A stretch of DNA of 64,000 nucleotides from Thermotogae bacterium (GCA_024233675.1 JACKPH010000003.1:1-64000); one strand, 5' to 3'. Positions 41,979-51,389 are shown, counted from the stretch's first letter. The notes: generated by a model from the letters alone, not told the origin. Program-made: numbers and translations.

Positions 41979-43128
41979 TTGATTCACCGGCTTTCTCAAT
42001 ATTTTTACCGAATTTTCCTGCTTCTTTTATAACAGATTTTTCTTTAATTTTTGCCAGAAAGGCTTCCGCCGTGACAAGAAGTATTATAACTGCCTGTAAT
42101 ATAGAAACTATTTCCGGGGGAGTATCCGTATATCTTCCCATAGTTTTTGCACCTACTCTTATATAGGAAAGGAAAAGTCCGGCAAAAGGTACAAATATAG
42201 GGTTATTTCCTGCAAGAGTAGCAATTATTATTCCGTCCCATCCGTATCCGGGACCGTTAAGCCAGAGAAATCTGCCATGATATCCCATTAATTCTATTAT
42301 TCCTGCTGTACCGGCAATTGCTCCGGAAACTACCTGTACATTAAATATTGTTTTTGATGTATTTATTCCGGAATATCCTGCAAATTTTTCATTATTCCCA
42401 ACTACTCTGACCGAATATCCCCATGTTGTTTTTTTCATAATAAACCAGAACAGTATAGCCATAAAAATAGCTATTATAATTCCTATATGCCATTTAAATC
42501 TGGAATTTAAAAACCATAATCCTGCCGTTTCCGCATAAGGCAGAGAAACAAGCTGTCCGGCAGAAGGATCCCTTAAAAAAGTTTTTATTATAAAAAGTCC
42601 TGTAAAAACAGCAACATAATTCATCATTAATGATGTTACAAGTTCTGATGCATTTAATTTTGATTTCATTACAGCAGGCACTGATGCCCAGACTGCTCCC
42701 GACAAAGCAGCCGTAAGTATTACCATTACACTGTGAATAACCGGTATACCCGGAAAATAAACAGCCGTAAAACTTGCTGCTACAGCTCCGATAAAAAGCT
42801 GTCCCTCAGCACCTATATTAAACTGTTTTGCAGTAAAAACAACTGATACAGCTATTCCTGTTATTATTATCGGTACACTTTCATTTATCCACTGTATAAA
42901 ACCTCTTATATTAAATTCAGGTATTCCTTTTCTTTCTATAATAAGAGGTGAAGTAAGAAAATATCTGAAAGCAGTATTTGTTTTATCAAATGCATTTTTA
43001 AGTCCGATTAAAAAATCAGTATTTTCTTTAGAAAAATTTGTCATAAAAATTATTATATATCCGAGTAAAAGAGCTATAAATACGGCAAAAACAGTTCTGT
43101 ATATTTCAAATTTTTTTGCATTTTTCAT
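41971..43128 (-). CDS. nucleoside ABC transporter permease (first)
   Basis: 385 residues, BPD_transp_2 family, pairing with the other permease. The family marks KQFNIGAEGQLFIGA and KLNASELVTSLMMNYVAV are present, and GNNEKFAGYSGINTSKT is the coupling region. A long N-terminal part (about 85 residues) with TM1 and an external loop precedes the core. It overlaps the ATPase gene by 4 bp and the second permease by 8 bp. Confidence 0.9.
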   Translation of the reverse strand: MKNAKKFEIYRTVFAVFIALLLGYIIIFMTNFSKENTDFLIGLKNAFDKTNTAFRYFLTSPLIIERKGIPEFNIRGFIQWINESVPIIITGIAVSVVFTAKQFNIGAEGQLFIGAVAASFTAVYFPGIPVIHSVMVILTAALSGAVWASVPAVMKSKLNASELVTSLMMNYVAVFTGLFIIKTFLRDPSAGQLVSLPYAETAGLWFLNSRFKWHIGIIIAIFMAILFWFIMKKTTWGYSVRVVGNNEKFAGYSGINTSKTIFNVQVVSGAIAGTAGIIELMGYHGRFLWLNGPGYGWDGIIIATLAGNNPIFVPFAGLFLSYIRVGAKTMGRYTDTPPEIVSILQAVIILLVTAEAFLAKIKEKSVIKEAGKFGKNIEKAGESNE

Positions 43129-44666
43129 TCTAAATCACCTATCTCTTCCGTATTCATTCTTTTTATTCCGAGCATATACTCTCCGAGAACACTTTCATCA
43201 ACTTTTTTCAGATCATCAAATTTAGCTGTTATTTCACCTTTATACATAACAATTATTCTGTCTGATACTTCTATTAATTCTGTAAGATCTGCGGATACAA
43301 GTAAAACACCTACCTTTTTTTCTCTTTCCTTAACAAGAAGTCTTCTTATAAAATCTGCCGCAGCAATATCTATACCTCTTGTCGGCTGATCGGCAACTAT
43401 AAATTTTGCCCCGGAAGTAAATTCTCTTGCAACTACAGCTTTTTGTATATTACCTCCTGAAAGCATTTTAACCGGAGATTTATAACTATCTGTTCTTATA
43501 TCAAATTTTTTAATTTTATCCAAAGCATTATTTTTTATTGTTTTATAACTTAATATTCCGAATTTTGAAAATTCTTTTGTTTTAAATCTGTCAGAAATTA
43601 AATTTTCTTCCAGAGAATTATTTTCAGATACACCTATTTCCATTCTGTCGGCAGGTATATAACTCATTCCTGCTTTTCTTAATTTTTCCGTATTATCATA
43701 ATTTTTATCCATAAACTTTATTTCTCCGGACTGAATTGCTGACATTCCTGTAATAACAGAAACAAGTTCTGTCTGTCCGTTTCCTTCTATTCCTGCTATT
43801 CCTGTTATTTCACCTTCTCTTATTGAAAAAGATATATTTTTTATTTTTTTTATTCCGTCATTTCCGGTAAAAGAAAGATTTTTTATTTCCATAATTTTTT
43901 CTCCTGCTTTTACAGGATTTTTTTTGATTTTTAATTCTACATCTCTTCCTATCATCATTTTTGATATGTCTTTTTCCGTTAAGTCGTTTACTTGTGCATT
44001 ACCAACTACTGCACCTTTTCTTAATACTGTTATTCTGTCTGCTATTTCTTTTATTTCTCCGAGTTTATGTGTTATAAATATAATAGTTTTTCCTTTTTCC
44101 GTAAGTGTTCTGAGTGCAGTAAAAAGTTCTGACGTTTCCTGAGGTGTAAGTACTGCCGTAGGTTCATCAAGAATAATAAGATCTGCACCCCTTACAAGAG
44201 TTTTAAGAATTTCGACTCTTTGCCTCATACCTACAGTTATATTTTTTATTTTTTCATCTAAAGGCACAGGAAGTCCGTATTTTTTCATTTCTTCGGAAAC
44301 AAATTTTTCAGCCTTTGTAATATCTGTAGAAAAACCTTTTCTCGGTTCTATTCCGAGTATTATATTTTCAACTACAGTTAAGGAAGGCACAAGCATAAAA
44401 TGCTGATGTACCATACCTATTCCCATGTTTATTGCTCTGTCTGCATTATAATTATGAACTTCCGAATTTTTATATATTATTTTCCCTTCGGTTGCTTTTT
44501 CAAATCCGAAGAGTATATTCATTAAAGTACTTTTTCCCGCCCCGTTTTCGCCAAGCAGTCCGTGTATTTCACCTGTTTTTACTGAAAAATTTATTCCCCT
44601 GTTTGCTATAAAACCATTAGAATAAATTTTCCATATATTTATCATTTCAATTATATTATCACTCAT
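43125..44666 (-). CDS. nucleoside ABC transporter ATPase with two nucleotide-binding domains
   Basis: 513 residues with duplicated ABC domains, as in RbsA/NupO-type proteins. First half: Walker A GENGAGKST, signature replaced by TVGMRQRVEIL, Walker B LIILDEPTAVLTP. Second half: degenerate Walker A GIEGNGQTEL, consensus signature LSGGNIQKAVVARE and Walker B FIVADQPTRGIDI. The asymmetric sites are the norm for this class. It powers the two permeases downstream. Separated from bmpA by a hairpin. Confidence 0.93.
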   Translation of the reverse strand: MSDNIIEMINIWKIYSNGFIANRGINFSVKTGEIHGLLGENGAGKSTLMNILFGFEKATEGKIIYKNSEVHNYNADRAINMGIGMVHQHFMLVPSLTVVENIILGIEPRKGFSTDITKAEKFVSEEMKKYGLPVPLDEKIKNITVGMRQRVEILKTLVRGADLIILDEPTAVLTPQETSELFTALRTLTEKGKTIIFITHKLGEIKEIADRITVLRKGAVVGNAQVNDLTEKDISKMMIGRDVELKIKKNPVKAGEKIMEIKNLSFTGNDGIKKIKNISFSIREGEITGIAGIEGNGQTELVSVITGMSAIQSGEIKFMDKNYDNTEKLRKAGMSYIPADRMEIGVSENNSLEENLISDRFKTKEFSKFGILSYKTIKNNALDKIKKFDIRTDSYKSPVKMLSGGNIQKAVVAREFTSGAKFIVADQPTRGIDIAAADFIRRLLVKEREKKVGVLLVSADLTELIEVSDRIIVMYKGEITAKFDDLKKVDESVLGEYMLGIKRMNTEEIGDLE

Positions 44667-44684
44667 TTATGCACCTCTTAATTT

Positions 44685-44711
44685 AAAAATAGGGGTTTAT
44701 CCCCCTATTTT
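44685..44711 (-). terminator. intercistronic hairpin after bmpA
   Basis: Stem AAAATAGGGG/CCCCTATTTT (44702-44711 paired with 44686-44695) overlaps the bmpA stop codon; on the minus strand the 3' side continues TTTTTAAATT. It can act as a weak terminator or 3' stabiliser that raises binding-protein output over the transporter. Confidence 0.65.
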
Positions 44712-45792
44712 AAGGCCTTACGGAATTTCTTATTCTGTTAAGTTCATCGTTACTCATTCCTCCGGCTGTATTTACTTCAATATCTCCTCTTATTATATCA
44801 AGCTCAAGATCTTTAAGTTTAATAAGTACTTCAGGATCGGCATTCATGAGAATACTTCTGAAATATTTATTATCGGCAAGCCCTACTGCTCTTTCTTTAA
44901 GACCGAGACTTTCAGTTGTGCCCAGGGGAAGTTTGTTTTCAGTATAAAGTTTTATTGCTCTTAGTATTGAATAATCAACATTTTTAAGCATTGAAGTTAA
45001 TGTATGATTTACAATATTCATATCTTTTTCGGCATAAAGAAGCTGCATATCCGAATCAACACCTATTGCCCAGTTATCAGTATCTTTTGCTGCATCAAGA
45101 ACTCCGTTTCCTGTCTCTCCGGCAACGGCAAAAACTGTATCAGCACCATTTCTGTACATAGAAAGTGTAAATTCTTTTCCTTTTGCAGGATCATTCCATG
45201 CACCGACATAAGATACCGCAACTTTTATTTTAGGATCTATATACTGTGCCCCCTGAATATAACCTACTAAAAAATCATTTATTACCGGTATATCCATACC
45301 TCCGAGAAAACCTATTATATTTTTATCATGTTTTGAATATTTAAATTCTGATGATTCAGATACAAGAGCAGCAAGAGCTCCGGCAAGAAATGAACCCTCA
45401 TTCTGTTTATAAACTATAGAGTATACATTATCAAGATTTTCTTTTCCGTAATCCATCTCAGTATCAAAAATAACATAATCTGTTTCGGGATACAGAGGAG
45501 CTAACTCAGCTATTATATCAACCATCTGCCATGTACCTACAATTATAAGGTCATATTCCCCCATATATGAAATATCATCAACAGTAGGATACCATTCTGA
45601 AGGATTATATCCCATCTCTATTATTTTTGCCTCTATACCGAGTTCTTTCTCGGCCATTTCAACACCACGTGCCGCAGAATCAAAAAATGATTTGTCACCG
45701 AGAGTACCGTTAAGAAGCAAAGCTACTTTCAATGATGAAAATGCTGTAAAACCAATCATAAAAACCAAAAAAATTAAAAAAGTTTTTTTCAT
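44710..45792 (-). CDS. bmpA: BMP-family nucleoside-binding protein
   Basis: Periplasmic binding protein for nucleosides (PnrA/TmpC/BmpA family), 360 residues. The signal peptide (KKTFLIFLVFMIGFTAFSS) has no lipobox cysteine, so the protein should be soluble outside the membrane, unlike the lipoproteins of Gram-positives and spirochetes. Ligand-domain motifs LLNGTLGDKSFFDSAARG, IIVGTWQMVDII, YKQNEGSFLAGALAAL and AVAGETGNGVLDAAK are typical. It follows the nucleoside hydrolase by 12 bp. Confidence 0.92.
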   Translation of the reverse strand: MKKTFLIFLVFMIGFTAFSSLKVALLLNGTLGDKSFFDSAARGVEMAEKELGIEAKIIEMGYNPSEWYPTVDDISYMGEYDLIIVGTWQMVDIIAELAPLYPETDYVIFDTEMDYGKENLDNVYSIVYKQNEGSFLAGALAALVSESSEFKYSKHDKNIIGFLGGMDIPVINDFLVGYIQGAQYIDPKIKVAVSYVGAWNDPAKGKEFTLSMYRNGADTVFAVAGETGNGVLDAAKDTDNWAIGVDSDMQLLYAEKDMNIVNHTLTSMLKNVDYSILRAIKLYTENKLPLGTTESLGLKERAVGLADNKYFRSILMNADPEVLIKLKDLELDIIRGDIEVNTAGGMSNDELNRIRNSVRP

Positions 45793-45804
45793 ATTCCCCC
45801 TCCT

Positions 45805-46734
45805 TTATCTCTTTTCATATTTTTTAAGATTTTCAAAAAGAATTTCTATAAATTTTTCACGGTTAACCCTTACAGCCCATTTAGAATTCACTTTTCCCGA
45901 AAGATGCCAGTAATCGACAACAGTCTGACCATAAGTATATTTACCGTTTAATTCAATTTGCGTATAATAATTTTCATATTCAAATATTTCAGGATCTGAA
46001 AGATAAATCACAGCGCAAGGATCGTGAAGAGGTGCACCCACAATTTTAAAAACATCAAAATATGTTTTATGAAAAAATTCAAGTAAAACTCCCATTTTAG
46101 AAACCACTTCAGATTTTATTTCCTGCATTTTTCTGATTTCTTCGTTATTAATCTTTGCCTGATGCGTAACATCAAGTCCGAAAACTGTTAGAGGAACACC
46201 TGAATCAAAAACTATTTTTGCCGCTTCAGGATCAGCATATATATTAAATTCGGCAACAGGTGTAGTATTGCCGAATGCAATTCCGCCACCCATTATAACT
46301 ATTTCACTTATTTTATCCTTTAATTCCGGATGAATTAAAAAAAGATTCCCTATATTTGTAAGAGGTCCTACAGCTACGATTGTTATATTTCTTTCATTTT
46401 CTTCAATTATTCTTTTATAAAAATGTATATAATTCTCTTCTTCATACTTTTTTGACGGTTCCGGAAGTTCTACTCCTTCAAGCCCTGATTCTCCGTGTAT
46501 ATTAGGAGCAACTATCTGTTCTCTCAGTATAGGCTTTCCGGCACCTTTTAATACAGGAACATTTATAGATGCCATTTCAGTTATTTTAAGGGCATTTTTG
46601 ACTGTATTTTCCACATATGAATTTCCGGCAACCGCAACTACACCTAATAAATCTATAGATTCAGATATTCCGGCAAATAGTAATGCAACAGCATCATCAT
46701 GTCCGGGATCACAGTCAAGAATTATTTTTTTCAT
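45805..46734 (-). CDS. iunH: inosine-uridine type nucleoside hydrolase
   Basis: Cleaves ribonucleosides to base and ribose. 309 residues with the calcium-site motif LDCDPGHDDAVAL at the start, VAVGPLTNIGNL, IVIMGGGIAFGNTTPVAEFNIYADPEAA, and a C-terminal DPCAVIYL. It heads the operon with the nucleoside importer, so uptake and base salvage are linked. The exact base preference cannot be read. Confidence 0.93.
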   Translation of the reverse strand: MKKIILDCDPGHDDAVALLFAGISESIDLLGVVAVAGNSYVENTVKNALKITEMASINVPVLKGAGKPILREQIVAPNIHGESGLEGVELPEPSKKYEEENYIHFYKRIIEENERNITIVAVGPLTNIGNLFLIHPELKDKISEIVIMGGGIAFGNTTPVAEFNIYADPEAAKIVFDSGVPLTVFGLDVTHQAKINNEEIRKMQEIKSEVVSKMGVLLEFFHKTYFDVFKIVGAPLHDPCAVIYLSDPEIFEYENYYTQIELNGKYTYGQTVVDYWHLSGKVNSKWAVRVNREKFIEILFENLKKYEKR

Positions 46735-46766
46735 GGTTTATTCCTCCGTTTTTTTAATATAAATAT

Positions 46767-46800
46767 ATTTTATCAGAAAAATTAATGTTTTCGAAACGTT
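46767..46800 (-). promoter_or_regulatory. probable promoter and LacI-like operator of the nucleoside operon
   Basis: Minus-strand TAAAAT (46767-46772) lies 17 bp from a -35 region at 46790-46795, which sits inside a 17-bp imperfect palindrome (46784-46800, AACGTTTCGAAAACATT). The palindrome is of the shape bound by LacI-family repressors, but no repressor gene is nearby. Confidence 0.4.
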
Positions 46801-46870
46801 ATAATAAAAGTATTTTTGATTTTATAACATTTAAACCTTTATAAGTGATAATAAAATAAAAAAATTTACT

Positions 46871-46910
46871 CAAAAAAAATAATCCGGATTTACATCCGGA
46901 TTATTTTTTA
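46871..46910. terminator. terminator after the MFS gene
   Basis: Stem AAATAATCCGGAT/ATCCGGATTATTT (46877-46889, 46894-46906) with TTAC loop and A/T runs on both sides. Confidence 0.88.
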
Positions 46911-48082
46911 CTTTTAAAAAGTATAAATATATTTATTGAAGATAATATAAAAAGACCTATTCCCAAAAGAAGAAAAGTCAATTTTAAACCGTATATGTCT
47001 CCTAATTTTCCTACAAGCGGGAATATAAATATCATATACATACTAAAAACCATTGAACACATTGAAAGTATTGTAGCTCTTTTATCAGAAGGAATATTTC
47101 TGTTTACATAATCAGAGTAGGCTACAAAAATAACACTTTCCGCGGCGGAAATAAATATAAAAAATATATACGAAAATTCGGAAATTCCCATAAATATTAA
47201 TGAAATTGCCATTATAAGAGGTAAAAGCATAAGTATACCTTTTTCTGAAAGCAATTTTTCTATTTTATGTGTCAAAAGTCCGAATACAGCTCCGGCAACT
47301 CCTGCAAGAGCAAGTATTAAACCTATTTTATAAGTTGTAAAACCTTCGGAATACATATAATTCTGCAAATAAAAAAATACAGTTGTACACATCATACTTG
47401 CAAATTCCGAAAACATAATAACAAAAAGCAGTTTTTTATTTTTCTTTATTTCGTTAAAGCTGTCTCTGTTTTGTATAAAAAAACCTTTTAACCCTTTTAT
47501 TTCATTTTTATATTCTATTTCGGGTTCAGTAAAAGAAAAAGCATATAAGAAATTTATTATTCCTATTATTATTGCTATTATATATGCAGTTTCAAAACTT
47601 TTTCCGGCAAAATATCCCCCGGCAATATATCCCAAAAACATTGCTGTCTGGGTTATAAATTCTATTCTTCCGGATATTACAAGATATTCTTTTTCTTTGG
47701 ATATACTAAGAAGTGAATCATATACCAAAGCCTGCCCTGCTCCTGACTCAAGATTATAAGAAAGTGCTGTTACAAACATACTCAGAGCAAAAAGCCAGAA
47801 ATTTCCCGATGATATAAATATTATATTTGAAATAACCCCTGTTAATTTTCCGAGAATTCTGCTGGTTTTTCTTCCGAAAATATCAGCAACCGCTCCTGTA
47901 GGAACTTCCATAAAAAAAGAAGTAACATGAAAAATACCTTCAAGAATACCTATTTCGGTAAGTGACATTCCTTTATACGCAAGAAAAATTACCCAGAGAA
48001 CACTTGTAAGATTAAAATTGCTTAAAAAAGTAAATATATAGTTTTTACCTACATTTTTTTCCATTTTCTGATAATAATGCAT
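46901..48082 (-). CDS. MFS transporter
   Basis: 393 residues with about 12 membrane helices. The MFS loop 2-3 signature is GAVADIFGRKTSRILGK at about 63-79. The first helices (LTSVLWVIFLAYKGMSLTEIGILEG, VTSFFMEVPTG) resemble drug or small-molecule efflux members of the MFS_1 type. The substrate is unknown. It starts 8 bp after a possible 28-codon upstream frame, with AGGTGAAAGG as ribosome site. Confidence 0.88.
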   Translation of the reverse strand: MHYYQKMEKNVGKNYIFTFLSNFNLTSVLWVIFLAYKGMSLTEIGILEGIFHVTSFFMEVPTGAVADIFGRKTSRILGKLTGVISNIIFISSGNFWLFALSMFVTALSYNLESGAGQALVYDSLLSISKEKEYLVISGRIEFITQTAMFLGYIAGGYFAGKSFETAYIIAIIIGIINFLYAFSFTEPEIEYKNEIKGLKGFFIQNRDSFNEIKKNKKLLFVIMFSEFASMMCTTVFFYLQNYMYSEGFTTYKIGLILALAGVAGAVFGLLTHKIEKLLSEKGILMLLPLIMAISLIFMGISEFSYIFFIFISAAESVIFVAYSDYVNRNIPSDKRATILSMCSMVFSMYMIFIFPLVGKLGDIYGLKLTFLLLGIGLFILSSINIFILFKSKK

Positions 48083-48089
48083 TTGCCTT

Positions 48090-48176
48090 TCACCTCATAA
48101 TATAGTTTTTTTCACCACCACTGTCAGCAAATACATTTAATTGTCCCATAAATTTAATATTTAAAATATATATCAT
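48090..48176 (-). CDS. possible 28-residue upstream peptide of the MFS gene
   Basis: An ATG at 48176 stands seven bases after GTAGGGGG, and 28 codons follow (MIYILNIKFMGQLNVFADSG...) to a TGA eight bases before the MFS start. The MFS ribosome site overlaps the end of this frame. It may be a leader peptide that couples translation, or a small protein. The shortness limits confidence. Confidence 0.4.
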   Translation of the reverse strand: MIYILNIKFMGQLNVFADSGGEKNYIMR

Positions 48177-48255
48177 ATTAAAACCCCCTACTGAATAATT
48201 TTTTTAATGTTATTATAAATATTATATCATTAAAAAAATTTTTTTCATTTTTTAG

Positions 48256-48284
48256 TTTACAAAACGTATTTTTTATGCAATAAT
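48256..48284 (+). promoter_or_regulatory. possible promoter of the RNase H gene
   Basis: TTTACA (48256-48261), 17-bp spacer, AATAAT (48279-48284), about 27 bp before the start codon. Confidence 0.4.
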
Positions 48285-48310
48285 TATATTATGGGTATAA
48301 GGAGGAATAT

Positions 48311-49009
48311 ATGAAATATAAAATAGATTTTTCAAAAATAGATTTTTATGAAAATATTTTAAACAGAACTTTCAGAAATTCTGAAAATAAAAAAGCTCCT
48401 TATCTTTATAAACGATTTTTTTCGGAAAAAATTATTTTTGATGTGTATAAAAACGGAACTCTTTATTTCGTTAAAAATGAAAATGATGAAGAAAAAAATT
48501 TTGTTCTGAGAACTTTCGGATTAGAAGAATTTTTTATAACCGAAGATTCCTGTGAATATACTTTTTATGTTGACGGTTCTTATAAAAACGGAGTATGTTC
48601 ATATGCAGCAGTTATACTGCACAATGAAATCAGAAAAGAAATATTTTACGGTAAACTCTATAACGATAAATTTTTATCTTCAAGAAATGTTTACGGAGAG
48701 GTGGTTTCTTCTCTTGTTTCACTTAAGTGGGCAAAAGACAGAAATCTTAAAAAAATTCTTATAGTTTATGATTATCTCGGAATAGAAAAATGGGCAAAAA
48801 ATCTCTGGAAAACTGAAAAAGAACTGACAGCACTTTATGTAAAATTGTTTTCCGATTTTTCGGAAAATATTACAGTTAATTTTAAACATGTAAAGTCTCA
48901 TTCCGGGGAAGATAAATTTAATGATTTAGCAGATGAATACGCAAAAAAAGCTTTTTATGAAAATGATAATAATTACAGCGGTTTTATACCGATAAATTAT
49001 AACCTTTAG
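48311..49009 (+). CDS. RNase H domain protein with extra N-terminal domain
   Basis: 232 residues. Residues about 80-225 form an RNase H1 domain with all four acidic catalytic residues: Asp88 in FYVDGSYKNG, Glu130 in YGEVVSSLVSL, Asp154 in IVYDYLG and Asp208 in LADEYAKKA, plus the KSHSG loop. It should cut RNA in RNA-DNA hybrids. The first about 80 residues are not part of the catalytic fold; a FDVYKNGTLYF strand pair there recalls hybrid- or TBP-like binding domains, but this is a guess. DUF4438 follows by 10 bp. Confidence 0.85.
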   Translation: MKYKIDFSKIDFYENILNRTFRNSENKKAPYLYKRFFSEKIIFDVYKNGTLYFVKNENDEEKNFVLRTFGLEEFFITEDSCEYTFYVDGSYKNGVCSYAAVILHNEIRKEIFYGKLYNDKFLSSRNVYGEVVSSLVSLKWAKDRNLKKILIVYDYLGIEKWAKNLWKTEKELTALYVKLFSDFSENITVNFKHVKSHSGEDKFNDLADEYAKKAFYENDNNYSGFIPINYNL

Positions 49010-49019
49010 GGGGGTATAT

Positions 49020-49883
49020 ATGAAAACAAATAAAGAAAAACTTGTAATGCAGTCAGTGCAGGGAAAAATTCATCATCCGTCAGGGGGTTTTTACAGAATA
49101 AGCAGTGACGGTGATCCAAGAATACTTCCGGCAACAGGAGGTATAACATACAATGTTAAAGTGGGAGACTGTGCTTTCGGTTTCGAATGGGATCATGTTG
49201 AACCCGGAGTTTCGATAAGGAATGAAGACCGTCAGGAATCAGATGCGTTAATGACACTTTCATGTATAGGTAATGAAGCAAGAGTAGTAAGCGGAGATGC
49301 CAAAAATGAAAAAGGTTATGTAACCGGTATGCACGGCGGAATAGAACATGTACTTATAAATTTTGAAGATTCCGTACTTGAAAAACTTGCGGTAAATGAT
49401 CAGATTCTTATAAAATCATGGGGTCAGGGATTAAAAATTCCGGGTTACGATGATATAAAAATAATGAGTATAGATCCGAATGTTTTGGAATCCGTAGATA
49501 TAAAAGAAGAAAACGGTAAGCTATGTTTTCCTGTAGTTGCAAAAGTTCCGGCATATCTAATGGGTTCAGGTATAGGTTCAGCATCCGCATATACAGGTGA
49601 CTACGACATAATGACATCAGATAAAGAAGAAATCAAAAGGCTCGGACTTGACAAACTTAAATTCGGAGATTTTGTACTTTTGGAGGACTGCGATAATTCT
49701 TTCGGAAGAACTTATTTAAAAGGTGCGGTTACTATAGGTGTGGTTGTACATTCTGACTGCATAAAAGCCGGACACGGACCGGGAGTTACAACTATTATGA
49801 CATGTAAAAAATCTCTTATAAGCGGAATAATAGATGATAGTTCAAATCTCAAAAAATATATGAAAATAGCTTACGGAAAATAA
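49020..49883 (+). CDS. DUF4438 family protein
   Basis: 287 residues that I recognise as DUF4438, the family of Thermotoga maritima TM1086. Marks are the opening QSVQGKIHHPSGGFYRIS, GDCAFGFEWDHVEPGVS, TGMHGGIEHVLI, and the C-terminal GRTYLKGAVTIGVVVHSDC and GHGPGVTTIM. No enzyme activity is established for the family as far as I know. GGGGGG-rich ribosome site precedes the ATG. Confidence 0.75.
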   Translation: MKTNKEKLVMQSVQGKIHHPSGGFYRISSDGDPRILPATGGITYNVKVGDCAFGFEWDHVEPGVSIRNEDRQESDALMTLSCIGNEARVVSGDAKNEKGYVTGMHGGIEHVLINFEDSVLEKLAVNDQILIKSWGQGLKIPGYDDIKIMSIDPNVLESVDIKEENGKLCFPVVAKVPAYLMGSGIGSASAYTGDYDIMTSDKEEIKRLGLDKLKFGDFVLLEDCDNSFGRTYLKGAVTIGVVVHSDCIKAGHGPGVTTIMTCKKSLISGIIDDSSNLKKYMKIAYGK

Positions 49884-49886
49884 AAT

Positions 49887-49919
49887 AAAAATGATCCCAA
49901 AGGGATCATTTTTATTTTT
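49887..49919. terminator. bidirectional terminator between the DUF4438 gene and gdhA
   Basis: A 12-bp stem AAAAATGATCCC/GGGATCATTTTT (49887-49898, 49902-49913), 3-nt loop, T-runs on both strands. Confidence 0.9.
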
Positions 49920-51198
49920 ACGGATATATTCCTCTAAGTCTTGTTGCTGTAGCAACTCTGTCGATAGCAACAATATAAGCTGCTGATCTCATATCAAGAC
50001 CTAAATCATATTTTTCAAGAGCACTGATAACATCATTGAAAGCTGAAGTCATTTTTGTATGAAGTGCTTTTCTTACATCTTCGAGTTCCCAGAAATATGA
50101 CTGTAAACCCTGAACCCATTCAAAATAAGAAACTGTAACTCCACCTGAATTAGCTAAGAAATCAGGTACTACAAAAATTCCTTTTGAAGCAAGTATTTCA
50201 TCAGCTTCAGGAGTTATAGGACCGTTAGCTCCTTCAACAATTAATGTTGCTTTTATGTTATTTGCATTTTTATCTGTTATAACATTTTCAATAGCTGCCG
50301 GAATTAATATATCTACATCTAATTCCAATAATTCTTCTGTTGTTATTGTTTTGAAACCAGGATTAACATGAGCTACTCCTGTTTTTCTTGCAAGTGTTTT
50401 TTCAGCAAGATCGCTTAATTCAGCAGGTGTGAATCCTTCTTCTTTGTAAAGTCCGCCTGTAGAATCAGCTATAGCAACAACTTTCATTCCTAATTCTTCT
50501 GCAGTAAGCATTGCTGCATAAGAACCAACATTACCGAAACCGTGTACGGCTACTGTAAGGTCTTTATTATCTTTTGTTATTTTACCATTTTTTCTTAAAT
50601 ATTTTACGCCTTCTTCAACACAGATTCTAACTCCTCTACCGGTAGCTTCTGTTCTTCCTTTTGAACCACCTATTTCAAGAGGTTTACCTGTAACTATTCC
50701 GAGAGCGGTATGTCCAACGTTCATTGAATATGTATCCATGAACCAAGCCATTATCTGACCATTTGTATTAACATCCGGAGCCGGTATATCTTTGTCTTCT
50801 CCGATTATAATCTGAATTTCAGAGAAAAATCTTCTTGAAAGTCTTTCTAATTCAGCATCTGATAATTCTTTAGGATTAACTGTAATACCACCTTTACCAC
50901 CGCCGTAAGGTATATCGGCAACAGCACATTTCCATGTCATCCAGAAAGATAAAGCTTTTACTTCATCTAAACTAACATCCTGATGGTATCTTATACCACC
51001 TTTTGCAGGTCCTCTTGCAATGTTATGCTGAACCCTGTGTCCGGTGAAAACTTTTATAGTTCCGTCATCCATTCTTACCGGAAAATTAACTGTTAATTCT
51101 CTCTTTGGCTTTGTTAAAACATCGATCATGTCTTCTCTAAGTCCCATTACTTTTGCAGCTTTTGTAAACTGTCTTACCGCATTTTCATATAAGCCCAT
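49918..51198 (-). CDS. gdhA: glutamate dehydrogenase
   Basis: Interconverts glutamate and 2-oxoglutarate plus ammonia, linking amino acid fermentation and nitrogen assimilation. 426 residues. Substrate-binding and catalytic segments GPAKGGIRYHQDV, PYGGGKGGI and APDVNTNGQIMAWFMDTYS are present, and the dinucleotide fold VHGFGNVGSYAA follows. The sequence is close to the hexameric enzyme of Thermotoga. GGGAGG precedes the ATG. An inverted repeat lies in the promoter region. Confidence 0.96.
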   Translation of the reverse strand: MGLYENAVRQFTKAAKVMGLREDMIDVLTKPKRELTVNFPVRMDDGTIKVFTGHRVQHNIARGPAKGGIRYHQDVSLDEVKALSFWMTWKCAVADIPYGGGKGGITVNPKELSDAELERLSRRFFSEIQIIIGEDKDIPAPDVNTNGQIMAWFMDTYSMNVGHTALGIVTGKPLEIGGSKGRTEATGRGVRICVEEGVKYLRKNGKITKDNKDLTVAVHGFGNVGSYAAMLTAEELGMKVVAIADSTGGLYKEEGFTPAELSDLAEKTLARKTGVAHVNPGFKTITTEELLELDVDILIPAAIENVITDKNANNIKATLIVEGANGPITPEADEILASKGIFVVPDFLANSGGVTVSYFEWVQGLQSYFWELEDVRKALHTKMTSAFNDVISALEKYDLGLDMRSAAYIVAIDRVATATRLRGIYP

Positions 51199-51262
51199 CT
51201 TTTTTTACCTCCCTACAGAGAATAGTGAAACGCTTAATTATTTAATTCACTTATATTTTAGA

Positions 51263-51285
51263 ACTTTATTAACAAAAAATAAAGT
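51263..51285. promoter_or_regulatory. inverted repeat upstream of gdhA
   Basis: Arms ACTTTATT (51263-51270) and AATAAAGT (51278-51285) with a 7-bp spacer lie about 65-87 bp before the gdhA start, in the region where its promoter should be. It could be an operator; no promoter boxes are clear. Confidence 0.3.
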
Positions 51286-51389
51286 CCTGTTTTTATATAA
51301 AATCAGTCTTTATAATTGATTATAATAAAATAACTTTTATTTTGTTAATAATACCCAATGTATGAAATTTTTTTCAAGAAAAATATTTC

